This document shows positions 1-8,060 of a stretch of DNA of 64,000 bases, one piece after another. The notes beneath the pieces were generated by a model, which saw only the letters and a list, made by a program, of their open reading frames with translations, ran no database searches and had not been told where the DNA came from. This stretch comes from Pedobacter sp. Bi126 (GTDB lineage: Bacteria > Bacteroidota > Bacteroidia > Sphingobacteriales > Sphingobacteriaceae). The stretch is from assembly GCF_918698245.1 (NCBI RefSeq), contig NZ_CAKKMS010000001.1, positions 1,178,001 through 1,242,000 of the forward strand, written 5' to 3'. The position numbers and the translations under genes were made by a program. Numbering within the stretch: position 1 is the first letter of the stretch; every line of letters begins with the position of its first letter.

Positions 1-1
1 C

Positions 2-322
2 AAAACCCTTTCAATCATTTCCTACATTACCATTATCGGATGGCTTGTAGCTTATTTCAGCGGAAAAGACAAAGCTGATGCTTTACTTAAATACCACTTA
101 AGGCAGTCGCTTGGATTGGCTATTGTAAATATTATTTTTAGCGTGGCTCTTACCATCATTGCCAGTATGGTACCCAGTTTATCATTTTTAGGCTTAATTG
201 GCTATGTATTTATCGTCTTGTGGATTATGGGCATTATCAATGCGGCCAACGGTGCATTAAAACCTGTTCCACTTATAGGTAAAATGTTCGAAGACAAGTC
301 TTCATTTGTTGGTAAATACTAA
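2..322 (+). CDS. DUF4870 (Tic20-like) membrane protein, 5'-truncated
   Basis: The frame is open from the window edge and gives the last 106 residues of a small membrane protein. It shows a basic linker (KDKADALLKYHLRQSLG) followed by two hydrophobic spans and a short soluble tail. The KYHLRQSLG-type segment before a long hydrophobic stretch is characteristic of DUF4870 proteins, a Tic20-like family with no firm biochemical role. An internal TTG at 116 is not the start, because the family pattern continues upstream. The next gene begins 10 bp downstream of the stop, so it heads or joins the run of genes to 2777. Confidence 0.75.
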   Translation, partial: KTLSIISYITIIGWLVAYFSGKDKADALLKYHLRQSLGLAIVNIIFSVALTIIASMVPSLSFLGLIGYVFIVLWIMGIINAANGALKPVPLIGKMFEDKSSFVGKY

Positions 323-332
323 GAAGAAGTTT

Positions 333-860
333 ATGCGCCTCAACATCAAAAATGTCATGCTAATGGTGATGGTCTCGACCATCACCGCATGCAACCTTAC
401 AGTAAATGCCCCTGAAGAATATTTTGACCAGGCCGCCTTAAATGCCAACGATATATCGCGTTTTGGCACTTACTATTTTGATGGCTATCAAGAATATCTT
501 AAAAATGCATCTGGTCCGGGGAAAATTACCAATTGCGAAGAATACCTAAAAAATTCGATTGCCAGGGCCGAAAAGAATCTGGAGAAAGTAAAGAAACTGC
601 AGCCAACTCCCGAAACAAAACCTATGTTGGATGCTTCAATATTACTATACAACTATGTTTTAGCAAGCTACAAGGAAGCGCATCTCAAAATAGCCAAAAT
701 GATAGATCAACATGAGCCCGAGGAAAACATTAACAAGGCCTTAACTGAACTCGATACCAAACCCTATGACTCATTTATTGAGAAGTACAATAAGCTATGG
801 AAACTTGCAGATGTATATGCTAAGGACAATAACATTGCAGTAGAAAAGACACCTCTATAA
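333..860 (+). CDS. Small lipoprotein of unknown function
   Basis: A 175-aa protein that starts MRLNIKNVML and has a lipobox ITAC with Cys20, so it is predicted to be exported and lipidated. The mature part is charged and probably helical (ARAEKNLEKVKKL near the middle). I do not recognise a domain. An in-frame TTG at 306 would overlap the upstream gene; the ATG at 333 follows an AAGAAGAAG purine stretch, gives a proper signal peptide and is preferred. It lies 10 bp after the DUF4870 gene and 40 bp before the next gene, which suggests co-transcription. Confidence 0.7.
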   Translation: MRLNIKNVMLMVMVSTITACNLTVNAPEEYFDQAALNANDISRFGTYYFDGYQEYLKNASGPGKITNCEEYLKNSIARAEKNLEKVKKLQPTPETKPMLDASILLYNYVLASYKEAHLKIAKMIDQHEPEENINKALTELDTKPYDSFIEKYNKLWKLADVYAKDNNIAVEKTPL

Positions 861-900
861 TCGTTATTATTCAGTCATTCAATACCTTAACCAGATTACT

Positions 901-1890
901 ATGAAACAAGGACTTTCGATATTCTGGATACTTTACATGTTGTTTTTTGCCATCCCGTTCCCGATGTTGTTATATTACAACATTAAAAGCGACAACATGC
1001 CGAACCTGATGGAACGCGACCCATGGCTATCGTTAAGTTTAGTAGCAGTTGCTGCGTTATTGTGGATTATTCTTTTAACAGGCTATTACCGCAAATGGGT
1101 AATCCGTACCTTTTCGATAAAGCACAATATAGAAAAACTCAAAAACACCGGTGAGCCACGTGAAGCCAAAATTATAGAGGCTATAAAAATGTCAGAACCA
1201 AATGCGGCTTATGATACCTATGAACTCACACTCCAGTTTAAAAATCTGGCAGGTAGTGAAATCAGGCAAAAAACCATAATAAATGATTCAAAACCTTACG
1301 AACGCCGCTATGAGACTGGTAAAACCGTGGGCATACTGTTGGATAAAGAAGCAAACAAAGTTCCTTATCTCATTATCGCCAGTACGGAAGTGAGCATAAA
1401 CAAAACCATAGTAGTGCTGGTTAACTTGGGTTGGCTCGCTTTTACCTGTATCGTTGCTGGCTATTTTGTTTATTCTTATTATTCAGAAAGCGAAGGTATG
1501 GGCTGGCGTTTTATGAGCTTAGGCCATCCACTGTTGGTTTGCCCTGCAGGACTTCTTTTTTACCGGTTTTTAGGCGCTATTATCCAAAGCAAATTTTTGG
1601 GTAGGCCAAATGAATTGTTCCTGATCAAATTTAAAGGCATCCGGACAACCGCCAGGTTGATTAAGGCCAGCCAAACGGGAACCTTTATAAACGAACAGCC
1701 AATGATTAATTTTGAGGTGGAATTTACCGATCAACATAACCAAAAACATAGGGCAAACTTAAAAATGATTGTTGATCTGCTCGATCTGGATATAACCAAA
1801 CAGGAACATGTATCTATTTTTTACCTCAAAGAAAATCCACAGAAAATTGCCCTTGAAAAAGACCTGAACGAAATTAAAGGAGAATTCTGA
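901..1890 (+). CDS. Membrane protein with two DUF3592-like domains
   Basis: A 329-aa protein with four predicted membrane spans, at about residues 5-25, 43-62, 170-192 and 205-225. After each pair of spans comes a soluble beta-rich segment of similar layout: roughly 85-160 (EAKIIEA...TYELTLQF...VGILLDKE) and 245-325 (TARLIKA...INFEVEF...VSIFYLKE). This resembles the DUF3592 pattern, so the protein looks like an internal duplication of a two-TM plus beta-domain unit. Function is unknown. Its stop codon overlaps the next start by one base (TGATG), indicating translational coupling with the downstream lipoprotein. Confidence 0.7.
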   Translation: MKQGLSIFWILYMLFFAIPFPMLLYYNIKSDNMPNLMERDPWLSLSLVAVAALLWIILLTGYYRKWVIRTFSIKHNIEKLKNTGEPREAKIIEAIKMSEPNAAYDTYELTLQFKNLAGSEIRQKTIINDSKPYERRYETGKTVGILLDKEANKVPYLIIASTEVSINKTIVVLVNLGWLAFTCIVAGYFVYSYYSESEGMGWRFMSLGHPLLVCPAGLLFYRFLGAIIQSKFLGRPNELFLIKFKGIRTTARLIKASQTGTFINEQPMINFEVEFTDQHNQKHRANLKMIVDLLDLDITKQEHVSIFYLKENPQKIALEKDLNEIKGEF

Positions 1891-2777
1891 TGAAAAACTT
1901 AACCCATATTTCCTGGCTGATCATATTGTCTTGCTTCCTGTGTTTGAGCTGCAAACAAATCACAAAAAGTGTAGACGAAACCTTTCATCCAAACGATTCT
2001 TTGGCTAAAAAATACAATAAAGAAAACCGTATCGGATCAGAAGGCGAATATACCGGAACCACTAAAACAACAACGACAACTTCTACACAGCATCATCAGG
2101 AGAAATTTGTAGTGATAAATGGTGATACGGTTAAAACACCAGAACTTCAGGACAAGGCAAAAGAACTTTTTCATGACCTGGAACTATTAAAACAAAAGCA
2201 AACACCAGCAGGTAGCAAGGAAATCCAAAAAAGGGTAAATGAATTTTTAAAGGATATGAACCTGCCTCAGCCAGAGGCGAAAAACAGCAATACAGAAAAA
2301 CCAGTAACAAAAGCCAGGAAAGGAATGTTAAGTGCTTCACAATTAGCACAGGCAGAAGAGAAACTAAGGCAGTTGCCACAATACCGTGATAGAGAAATTG
2401 TGGTATATGAATCTGTGCACTTTTATGAAGATGGCTCCATTAAACTGGCCTTACAGCATCCCGAAAACCCCAAATATGTAGATGCATACCAATACAAAGA
2501 TGGTTATTGGTCTGAACCAAAACCCGTACAGGCCAGGAATATCGAGCGCAGGACCTTTCCTTTAAGTAAAATAAATTTTGCAGCTGCACAAAAAGTCATG
2601 CAGATTTATAACGATAAAGCCGCCCAGGTTGATGGTGCAAAACCCACCACCACAGCCTACATTTCAATTTGGGATAATGGTATGCGTTGGTTCCCTTCTA
2701 CAATAAATGGCAGCCGTGAACGCTACGATCTTCAGTTTAACGGTGATGGAACACTAAAGAGCTTCAGGCAAGAATGA
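1890..2777 (+). CDS. Lipoprotein, unknown function
   Basis: A 295-aa protein with a signal peptide ending in a Cys-rich lipobox region (CLSC, Cys21 most likely; Cys18 possible). A Thr/Gln/His-rich low-complexity linker follows (about residues 55-75), then a globular region ending in a repeated beta pattern (HFYEDGSIKLALQ ... YDLQFNGDGTLKSFRQE). I do not recognise a family. The start overlaps the stop of the preceding membrane-protein gene by one base, so the two products probably work together at the envelope. No convincing terminator was seen after it. Confidence 0.65.
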   Translation: MKNLTHISWLIILSCFLCLSCKQITKSVDETFHPNDSLAKKYNKENRIGSEGEYTGTTKTTTTTSTQHHQEKFVVINGDTVKTPELQDKAKELFHDLELLKQKQTPAGSKEIQKRVNEFLKDMNLPQPEAKNSNTEKPVTKARKGMLSASQLAQAEEKLRQLPQYRDREIVVYESVHFYEDGSIKLALQHPENPKYVDAYQYKDGYWSEPKPVQARNIERRTFPLSKINFAAAQKVMQIYNDKAAQVDGAKPTTTAYISIWDNGMRWFPSTINGSRERYDLQFNGDGTLKSFRQE

Positions 2778-2934
2778 AAAATGTAGTTGTTCATTTATCA
2801 TCTTATATAAAGTCGTCACCCTGATCCGATCTATGATTATCACCTCCCTTTAATTTTTATTAGGTCGTTGTATTTGTTGATCAAAAGAACAATTCTAAAT
2901 AGCGCGATGCAGCTTAGCTTAACATATACTTTAA

Positions 2935-2963
2935 TTTCCGGAAACATAGCCGATGTAATTTTG
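2935..2963 (+). promoter_or_regulatory. Candidate Bacteroidota promoter for the phoX-like gene
   Basis: TAATTTTG at 2956-2963 matches the TAnnTTTG -7 consensus exactly. A weaker -33 candidate, TTTC (2935-2938), lies 17 bp upstream. The predicted leader to the ATG at 2986 is about 17-20 nt. Confidence 0.45.
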
Positions 2964-2985
2964 CCTCAAACGGAAAACAAAACTT

Positions 2986-4470
2986 ATGAACAAAACATTA
3001 CTAAAGCAAAAGGCATTAGCCCTTGCTGTTGCCGCATTCGTTACTTCGGCAGTTGTGATCAGTGCCTGTAAAAAGAATAATGAGGCAGAAAACCCAGAAA
3101 CCACAGTTACGCTTAAAGATTATTCGGTAAACCCTTCATTGGTAAAAACCATGCCCGGTTTCGAAAGCCTGAATATTACCACGTTGATCAGCTCAGATGA
3201 TGTACTGGCAGAATCACCAAATTTTATATTTGGTGCACAACCTGATGGCGCCGGAATTATTAAAAATCCAGCCGGAGAAGGTTTTATCATGATCAATAAC
3301 CATGAAATTCTTCAATCGGTATCGAGAGTATATTTAGATAAAAATTTCAAACCTGTAAAAGGAGAATATATTGTAGATTCTGATGGCGGTATGACCCGTT
3401 TATGTTCTGCTACAATGGTAACACCTGAAGAACATGGCTTTTCTAAACCAGTTTTCTTAACTGCCGGAGAAAGCGGTGCAGAATCGATGATTCATGCTAT
3501 CGACCCTCTTGCGGCAGCAGATAAAAAGAACAAACAAAGAACTGTTAGTGCATTAGGCAGATGGAGCGCAGAAAACGCAGTGCCACTTCCCAAAGCATCA
3601 TATGCTGGTAAAACCGTTATCATGATTGGTGAGGATGAAACCGATGGGCAATTGGCCATGTACGTATCTAACACTCAAGGCGACCTGGAAAACGGAAAGT
3701 TATACGTGATGAAACGCAGCAATAACGACCCGATAGAAACCAACATGGACAAAGGACAAAGCTATGATGTGGAATTTGTAGAGCTTGACAACGTAAAAAG
3801 CAGTACAGGTGCACAATTACAGCAACAAACAATCGATAAAAAAGCGCTAATGTTAGCCCGCGTAGAAGATATCGATTACAGAAAAGGCAGCGCAGCAAAC
3901 GGACGCGAAGTATATTTTACGGCAACTGGCGTTAGCCAGGGTGATAAACTTACACCAGTAAGTGGAAAAACCATGTGGGGCCGTGTATATAAACTGGTAT
4001 TGGACGCAAGCAGTCCATTAAAAGGTAAGCTAGAAGTTGCTGTTGACGGAAATGACAACCCTGGAAAAAGTATTGTAAATCCAGATAACCTTTGTGTAAC
4101 CGAAAACTATGTGTACATCCAGGAAGATGGAGATTCGTTCTACAAAAACAATGACCATGATGGAACCGTCTGGCAATTTGCAATGGCTTCAAAATCGTTA
4201 AAACCGATGTTACAAATGAACCACCGCAGAACAGATGCAACCTTTAACGCTAAATACAACCCATCAAACAGTGTACAATTAAGTAGCTGGGAATATGGCG
4301 CAATGTACGATATCTCTGCACTGACTGGTATCCCTGATACATTTGTGCTGAACTTACACCCACACACCTGGACAAGCGATAAATACAAAAATGCCGATGG
4401 TGGTACAACAAGATTGGTAAATAATAACGAAGGCGGACAAGTAGTAATCGTTCGCGGCGTTTCTAAATAA
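2986..4470 (+). CDS. PhoX-like (DUF839) phosphatase-family lipoprotein
   Basis: A 494-aa protein with a lipoprotein signal (VISAC, Cys28). The body matches the PhoX/DUF839 family: NHE at residues 105-107 (the family's conserved acidic site in its metal-binding propeller), GGMTRLC with Cys140, an acidic pair after it (EEHG), GESG at 161-164, and the MIGEDETDG and GKLYVMK segments. Known PhoX enzymes are Ca/Fe-dependent alkaline phosphatases of the periplasm or cell surface. Whether this divergent member hydrolyses phosphoesters cannot be told from sequence. It is monocistronic: a promoter lies directly upstream and a terminator follows. The neighbouring cytochrome c peroxidase gene is separately expressed. 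Confidence 0.75.
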   Translation: MNKTLLKQKALALAVAAFVTSAVVISACKKNNEAENPETTVTLKDYSVNPSLVKTMPGFESLNITTLISSDDVLAESPNFIFGAQPDGAGIIKNPAGEGFIMINNHEILQSVSRVYLDKNFKPVKGEYIVDSDGGMTRLCSATMVTPEEHGFSKPVFLTAGESGAESMIHAIDPLAAADKKNKQRTVSALGRWSAENAVPLPKASYAGKTVIMIGEDETDGQLAMYVSNTQGDLENGKLYVMKRSNNDPIETNMDKGQSYDVEFVELDNVKSSTGAQLQQQTIDKKALMLARVEDIDYRKGSAANGREVYFTATGVSQGDKLTPVSGKTMWGRVYKLVLDASSPLKGKLEVAVDGNDNPGKSIVNPDNLCVTENYVYIQEDGDSFYKNNDHDGTVWQFAMASKSLKPMLQMNHRRTDATFNAKYNPSNSVQLSSWEYGAMYDISALTGIPDTFVLNLHPHTWTSDKYKNADGGTTRLVNNNEGGQVVIVRGVSK

Positions 4471-4486
4471 CCTATTTTATTTCTTT

Positions 4487-4519
4487 ATCCCTTTCGGCAA
4501 ATGCTGGAAGGGATTTTTC
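4487..4519 (+). terminator. Rho-independent terminator after the phoX-like gene
   Basis: ATCCCTT (4487-4493) pairs with AAGGGAT (4508-4514), followed by TTTTTCT. It lies 16 bp after the phoX-like stop. An in-frame ATG at 4501 falls in the loop, so it is unlikely to be the start of the next gene. Confidence 0.8.
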
Positions 4520-4545
4520 TATTTTATTTCAACGCCTACCCAAGC

Positions 4546-6339
4546 ATGTCTAGCCTTAAAAAAATTGTTTTTTTCCTTATACTGATTACCCTTACTACCC
4601 TATTGTCTATTTTCTGCAAAACAGAAAACAGATCAAATGCAGCACTGGTAAAAGCAGATTTTGATAGACAGCTTATTGAACTTCAAAACATTGTTGACCA
4701 AAAATTATCGATAGCCGTTCAAAACAGGGATGAAAAAGCAATTAAACAATCTTTTCTACAGGCGAGAATAAAATACAAACAGCTGGAGTATTATATCGAA
4801 TATTTTTTCCCTTCAACTTCTGTACTGCTTAATGGTGCGCCGATTGATGAGATTGAACTGGGCGAAAATCTCATTGAAAATCCAACAGGTTTTCAGGTAA
4901 TGGAAGAAATTATCTATGAAGCCCCAACAACAGAAAACCGAAAGGAATTAGGAAATGAGGTAAAAAAAATGCAACTCAACCTGCAACGTGTTAGTCGCTT
5001 TAATGAACAGTACCAGATTACCGATGCGCAATTATTTGATGCCATCCGTTTAGAAATTTTCAGGATTACCAGTTTGGGCATTACTGGTTTTGATACCCCA
5101 AACGCCTTACAATCGATACCCGAAACGGCTTCGGCACTACAGGGAATAGCAAACGTACTGGCAAAGTATGAAAACGACGCATCAGATAAATTGATACCTT
5201 CAGCAATAAGCTACCTGGATAAAAATACCGATTTTGATCATTTCGATCGTTTAAGTTTTATAACTGAATATCTTGATCCGATCAGCAAACACATCAATTT
5301 ACTCCGTTTAGAAAAAAAAATACCAACTGCCGCCAGCGGCGGCGCGCTTCGCGACGATGCAACAAGTATGTTCCAGATAAACGCTTTTAATGTAAACAAA
5401 TTTGTAGGCAACAGCACCTTATTTATCAACGACGATAAAATTGCACTTGGAAAAATACTGTTCAATGATGCGGTACTTTCTAATGGAAATAACCGGAGCT
5501 GTGCCAGCTGCCATCAGCAATCACTCGCCTTTACGGATGGTCTAAGCAAAGCAGCAGGGATTTCAAAAGGACAATCGTTACTGAGAAATACACCAACTTT
5601 AGCTTATGCGGGGTTACAGCGTGGATTCTTTTATGATTTAAAAGCTGGAACCCTGGAAGATCAGGCGCTTGATGTGGTTCATCATAAACAGGAAATGAAT
5701 GGTTCATTAACACAAGCCGCGACGAGAATCAATTCATCAAAAAATTATCTAACCTTATTTCAAAAAGCTTATCTGGATAAAACTGCGAAAGCCGATCCAT
5801 GGAAAATCCAGCACGCATTGGCATCTTATATCCGTTCGTTATCTCCGTTTAACTCCCGATTTGACCGCTACATGCAAGGCGATAAAAAACAGTTAAATCA
5901 AGAAGAAAAAGAAGGTTTTAATCTTTTTATGGGAAAAGCAAAGTGTGGAAGTTGTCATTTTGCACCCTTATTTAATGGTACCCAAGCACCTCTCTTTATT
6001 AAAAGTGAAGCAGAAGTTTTAGGTGTGCCCGCTACTACAGATACCTTAAAACCTAAAATAGATGCTGATTTAGGCCGGTATGCTCTTTATGCTTACCCAC
6101 AATATAAACATGCATTTAAAACTTCAACTGTAAGAAACATCACTAAAACAGGTCCATATATGCACAATGGTGTTTATAAAACTTTAGAACAGGTGATGGA
6201 TTTTTATAATCGAGGTGGTGGTGCAGGTATGGGAATCAATGTTGAAAACCAGACTTTATCTGCCGATAAGCTGAACTTAAGCAAACTGGAGATCAAACAG
6301 ATTATTGCATTTTTAGGCACACTGGAAGATGTTCAATAA
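4546..6339 (+). CDS. Di-haem cytochrome c peroxidase with imelysin-like N-terminal domain
   Basis: A 597-aa exported protein (N-terminal hydrophobic segment ending near SIFCK, possibly a lipoprotein). The C-terminal half is a bacterial di-haem cytochrome c peroxidase/MauG-type module: CASCH at about residues 319-323 and CGSCH at about 467-471 bind the two c haems, and RNTPTLAYA and TSTVRNITKTGPYMHNG are typical family segments. The N-terminal half (about 30-260) is helical and carries GFQVMEE near residue 115, which resembles the imelysin GxHxxE motif with His replaced by Gln. A periplasmic role in peroxide reduction or haem-based oxidation is likely. The ATG at 4546 is chosen over 4501 because the latter lies in the upstream terminator loop. 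Confidence 0.85.
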   Translation: MSSLKKIVFFLILITLTTLLSIFCKTENRSNAALVKADFDRQLIELQNIVDQKLSIAVQNRDEKAIKQSFLQARIKYKQLEYYIEYFFPSTSVLLNGAPIDEIELGENLIENPTGFQVMEEIIYEAPTTENRKELGNEVKKMQLNLQRVSRFNEQYQITDAQLFDAIRLEIFRITSLGITGFDTPNALQSIPETASALQGIANVLAKYENDASDKLIPSAISYLDKNTDFDHFDRLSFITEYLDPISKHINLLRLEKKIPTAASGGALRDDATSMFQINAFNVNKFVGNSTLFINDDKIALGKILFNDAVLSNGNNRSCASCHQQSLAFTDGLSKAAGISKGQSLLRNTPTLAYAGLQRGFFYDLKAGTLEDQALDVVHHKQEMNGSLTQAATRINSSKNYLTLFQKAYLDKTAKADPWKIQHALASYIRSLSPFNSRFDRYMQGDKKQLNQEEKEGFNLFMGKAKCGSCHFAPLFNGTQAPLFIKSEAEVLGVPATTDTLKPKIDADLGRYALYAYPQYKHAFKTSTVRNITKTGPYMHNGVYKTLEQVMDFYNRGGGAGMGINVENQTLSADKLNLSKLEIKQIIAFLGTLEDVQ

Positions 6340-6344
6340 AATAG

Positions 6345-6450
6345 TCCTCGTTTGCAACGAGGATTAGCGAGATGTGCATTTGTAATGCACAACAAGAGTT
6401 TAGTGGCGATAAAATCGCCTTTCCCATCCCATCCTCGTTACAAACGAGGA
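6345..6450. repeat. Four-hairpin palindromic intergenic element
   Basis: Four short perfect inverted repeats in about 106 bp: TCCTCGTT-TGC-AACGAGGA (6345-6363), GTGCATT-TGT-AATGCAC (6374-6390), GGCGAT-AAA-ATCGCC (6405-6419) and TCCTCGTT-ACA-AACGAGGA (6432-6450). The outer two are near-identical, so the element is bracketed. This looks like a REP/BIME-type mobile palindrome cluster. It begins 5 bp after the peroxidase stop and may also act as its 3' end. Confidence 0.7.
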
Positions 6451-6482
6451 CGATGATCTATCCAAACCACATTGGAATAAGA

Positions 6483-6500
6483 TTCCCGCCTGCGCGGGAA
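6483..6500. repeat. Short REP-like palindrome
   Basis: TTCCCGC-CTGC-GCGGGAA, followed by TGACGATCG. This is a common style of dispersed bacterial intergenic palindrome. It lies between the four-hairpin element and the 3' end of tesA. Confidence 0.5.
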
Positions 6501-6582
6501 TGACGATCGACTTCCTCGCATAACAACTCTGCGTCTCTCGGTGTCTTTTCCTTCGCGACCTCTGTGGTTAAAATCACATAAA

Positions 6583-7266
6583 CTACAACAAATCCTTCAA
6601 TACTACCCATACGTTTTCGGCAAGAATCTTATCTCCTTCGGCAGTTGGATGTATACCATCGGCTTGGTTTAATGCCGGAACACCACCTACCTTATCCAAT
6701 AAAAAGGGGATCAGTGCCATTTGGTTTTTCTTTGCCAGATCAGGAAACATGTTTTTAAAGTCTGCAGCATATTTGGCACCCATATTTGGTGGAACCTGCA
6801 TACCAGCCAATACCATTTTAGCATCAGGGTATTTAGCTTTTACCCGATCAATAATCGCCTGAAGGTTTTTAATTGTTTGCGATACAGGCAACCCACGCAA
6901 ACCATCATTGGCACCAAGTTCGAGCACGAAAATATCCACTCGTTGCTTAAGTAGCCAATCAATCCGTCCTTTTCCACCAGCAGAAGTCTCGCCACTTAAA
7001 CCACCATTAATTACTTTGTAAGGCATTTGTAAAGAATCGATCCGATTTTGGATCAATGCCGGGTAAGCTTCTGTTGGGTCGAGTCCATAACCTGCCGTCA
7101 AGCTGGTCCCAAAAAAGAGAATATTCTTCTGCTCAGTAGCCACAGAAGCAGTTTTTTGGTCAGTCGAATCTAAAGTTTTATCGGTATTGCTTTTATTTTC
7201 GCGGTTTCCGCAGCTCAACAGTACAAGGCTCAAAACAAATAGCCCCATTAATCGTTTTCGTAACAT
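6583..7266 (-). CDS. tesA: TesA-like SGNH esterase/lysophospholipase lipoprotein
   Basis: A 227-aa SGNH (GDSL) hydrolase. Block I is FFGTSLTAGYG with catalytic Ser55 (GTS instead of GDS), block II NGGLSGE supplies the oxyanion Gly, block III GANDGLRG has Asn120, and block V DGIHPTAEG has Asp203 and His206. These are the TesA/arylesterase signatures, implying hydrolysis of thioesters or carboxylic esters. The signal ends in a lipobox (LLSC, Cys19), unlike soluble periplasmic E. coli TesA, so it is probably membrane-anchored. It is transcribed divergently from ybbA-ybbP, the same arrangement as in E. coli. Confidence 0.88.
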   Translation of the reverse strand: MLRKRLMGLFVLSLVLLSCGNRENKSNTDKTLDSTDQKTASVATEQKNILFFGTSLTAGYGLDPTEAYPALIQNRIDSLQMPYKVINGGLSGETSAGGKGRIDWLLKQRVDIFVLELGANDGLRGLPVSQTIKNLQAIIDRVKAKYPDAKMVLAGMQVPPNMGAKYAADFKNMFPDLAKKNQMALIPFLLDKVGGVPALNQADGIHPTAEGDKILAENVWVVLKDLL

Positions 7267-7370
7267 ATCTAATTAATCTATATCTAATTATTGTTTAAAC
7301 CATTATCTTAACAGGCAGTGCCTGGTTATGTTTGGCCACAATCTATACGCAAACCCTAAAAATTCAGCTA

Positions 7371-8060
7371 TTGGAAAGCATATTGAACATCCGAAATGTA
7401 AGCAAAATTTACCAAAGTGCCGGACGGGAACTCACCGTTTTGGATAACATTAATTTTTCGATAGCAGCTGGCTCAACTGTGGCCATAACGGGTCCTTCGG
7501 GAAGCGGAAAAACAACCTTACTTGGTTTATGTGCCGGATTGGACAGGGCCAGCAGCGGAACGGTTGAACTGAATGGCATTGCTTTAGAGCAACTGAATGA
7601 AGATGAAAGGGCGGCGATCAGAAATCAATATGTGGGTTTCATTTTTCAGAACTTTCAACTGTTGCCCACTTTAACAGCACTCGAAAATGTAATGGTACCT
7701 TTAGAATTGAGAGGAGCAAAAAATATCCGTGCACATGCACTAGAACTGCTGGATAAAGTTGGCCTTGCCGACCGTTCGCATCACTATCCAGTACAATTAT
7801 CAGGTGGCGAGCAACAGCGCGTTTCGCTGGCAAGGGCATTTTCGAACCAACCGGCTATTCTTTTTGCAGATGAACCTACCGGAAATCTTGATGCAGAAAC
7901 CAGCGAAAAAGTGATCAAATTGCTTTTTGATTTAAATAAAGATGCGGGAACCACATTGATTATCGTAACACATGATCTTGAACTGGCTGCCAGAACGGCA
8001 AGGAGCATTAAAATTAAAGGCGGCGTAATCATTTCAGACGAAAACCCTACTTATGCCTAA
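7371..8060 (+). CDS. ybbA: LolD/YbbA-type ABC transporter ATPase
   Basis: A 229-aa ATP-binding cassette. It has Walker A GPSGSGKTT, Q-loop FIFQNFQLLPTL, signature LSGGEQQRVSLARA, Walker B ILFADEPTGNLD and H-loop VTHD. The FtsX-family partner gene overlaps its end by 8 bp, and tesA is divergent upstream; together they mirror E. coli tesA-ybbA-ybbP. No ATG is available in frame near the N-terminus. TTG codons lie at 7332, 7371 and 7383. I chose 7371 (MESILNIRNVSKIYQ) because it fits the family's N-terminal length. Such systems are usually mechanotransmission or lipoprotein-handling ABC complexes rather than importers. Confidence 0.85.
   Translation: MESILNIRNVSKIYQSAGRELTVLDNINFSIAAGSTVAITGPSGSGKTTLLGLCAGLDRASSGTVELNGIALEQLNEDERAAIRNQYVGFIFQNFQLLPTLTALENVMVPLELRGAKNIRAHALELLDKVGLADRSHHYPVQLSGGEQQRVSLARAFSNQPAILFADEPTGNLDAETSEKVIKLLFDLNKDAGTTLIIVTHDLELAARTARSIKIKGGVIISDENPTYA

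Noticed and set aside
306-332. TTG start extending the first lipoprotein
   Set aside because: It overlaps the upstream gene and places nine non-signal residues before a normal lipoprotein signal.
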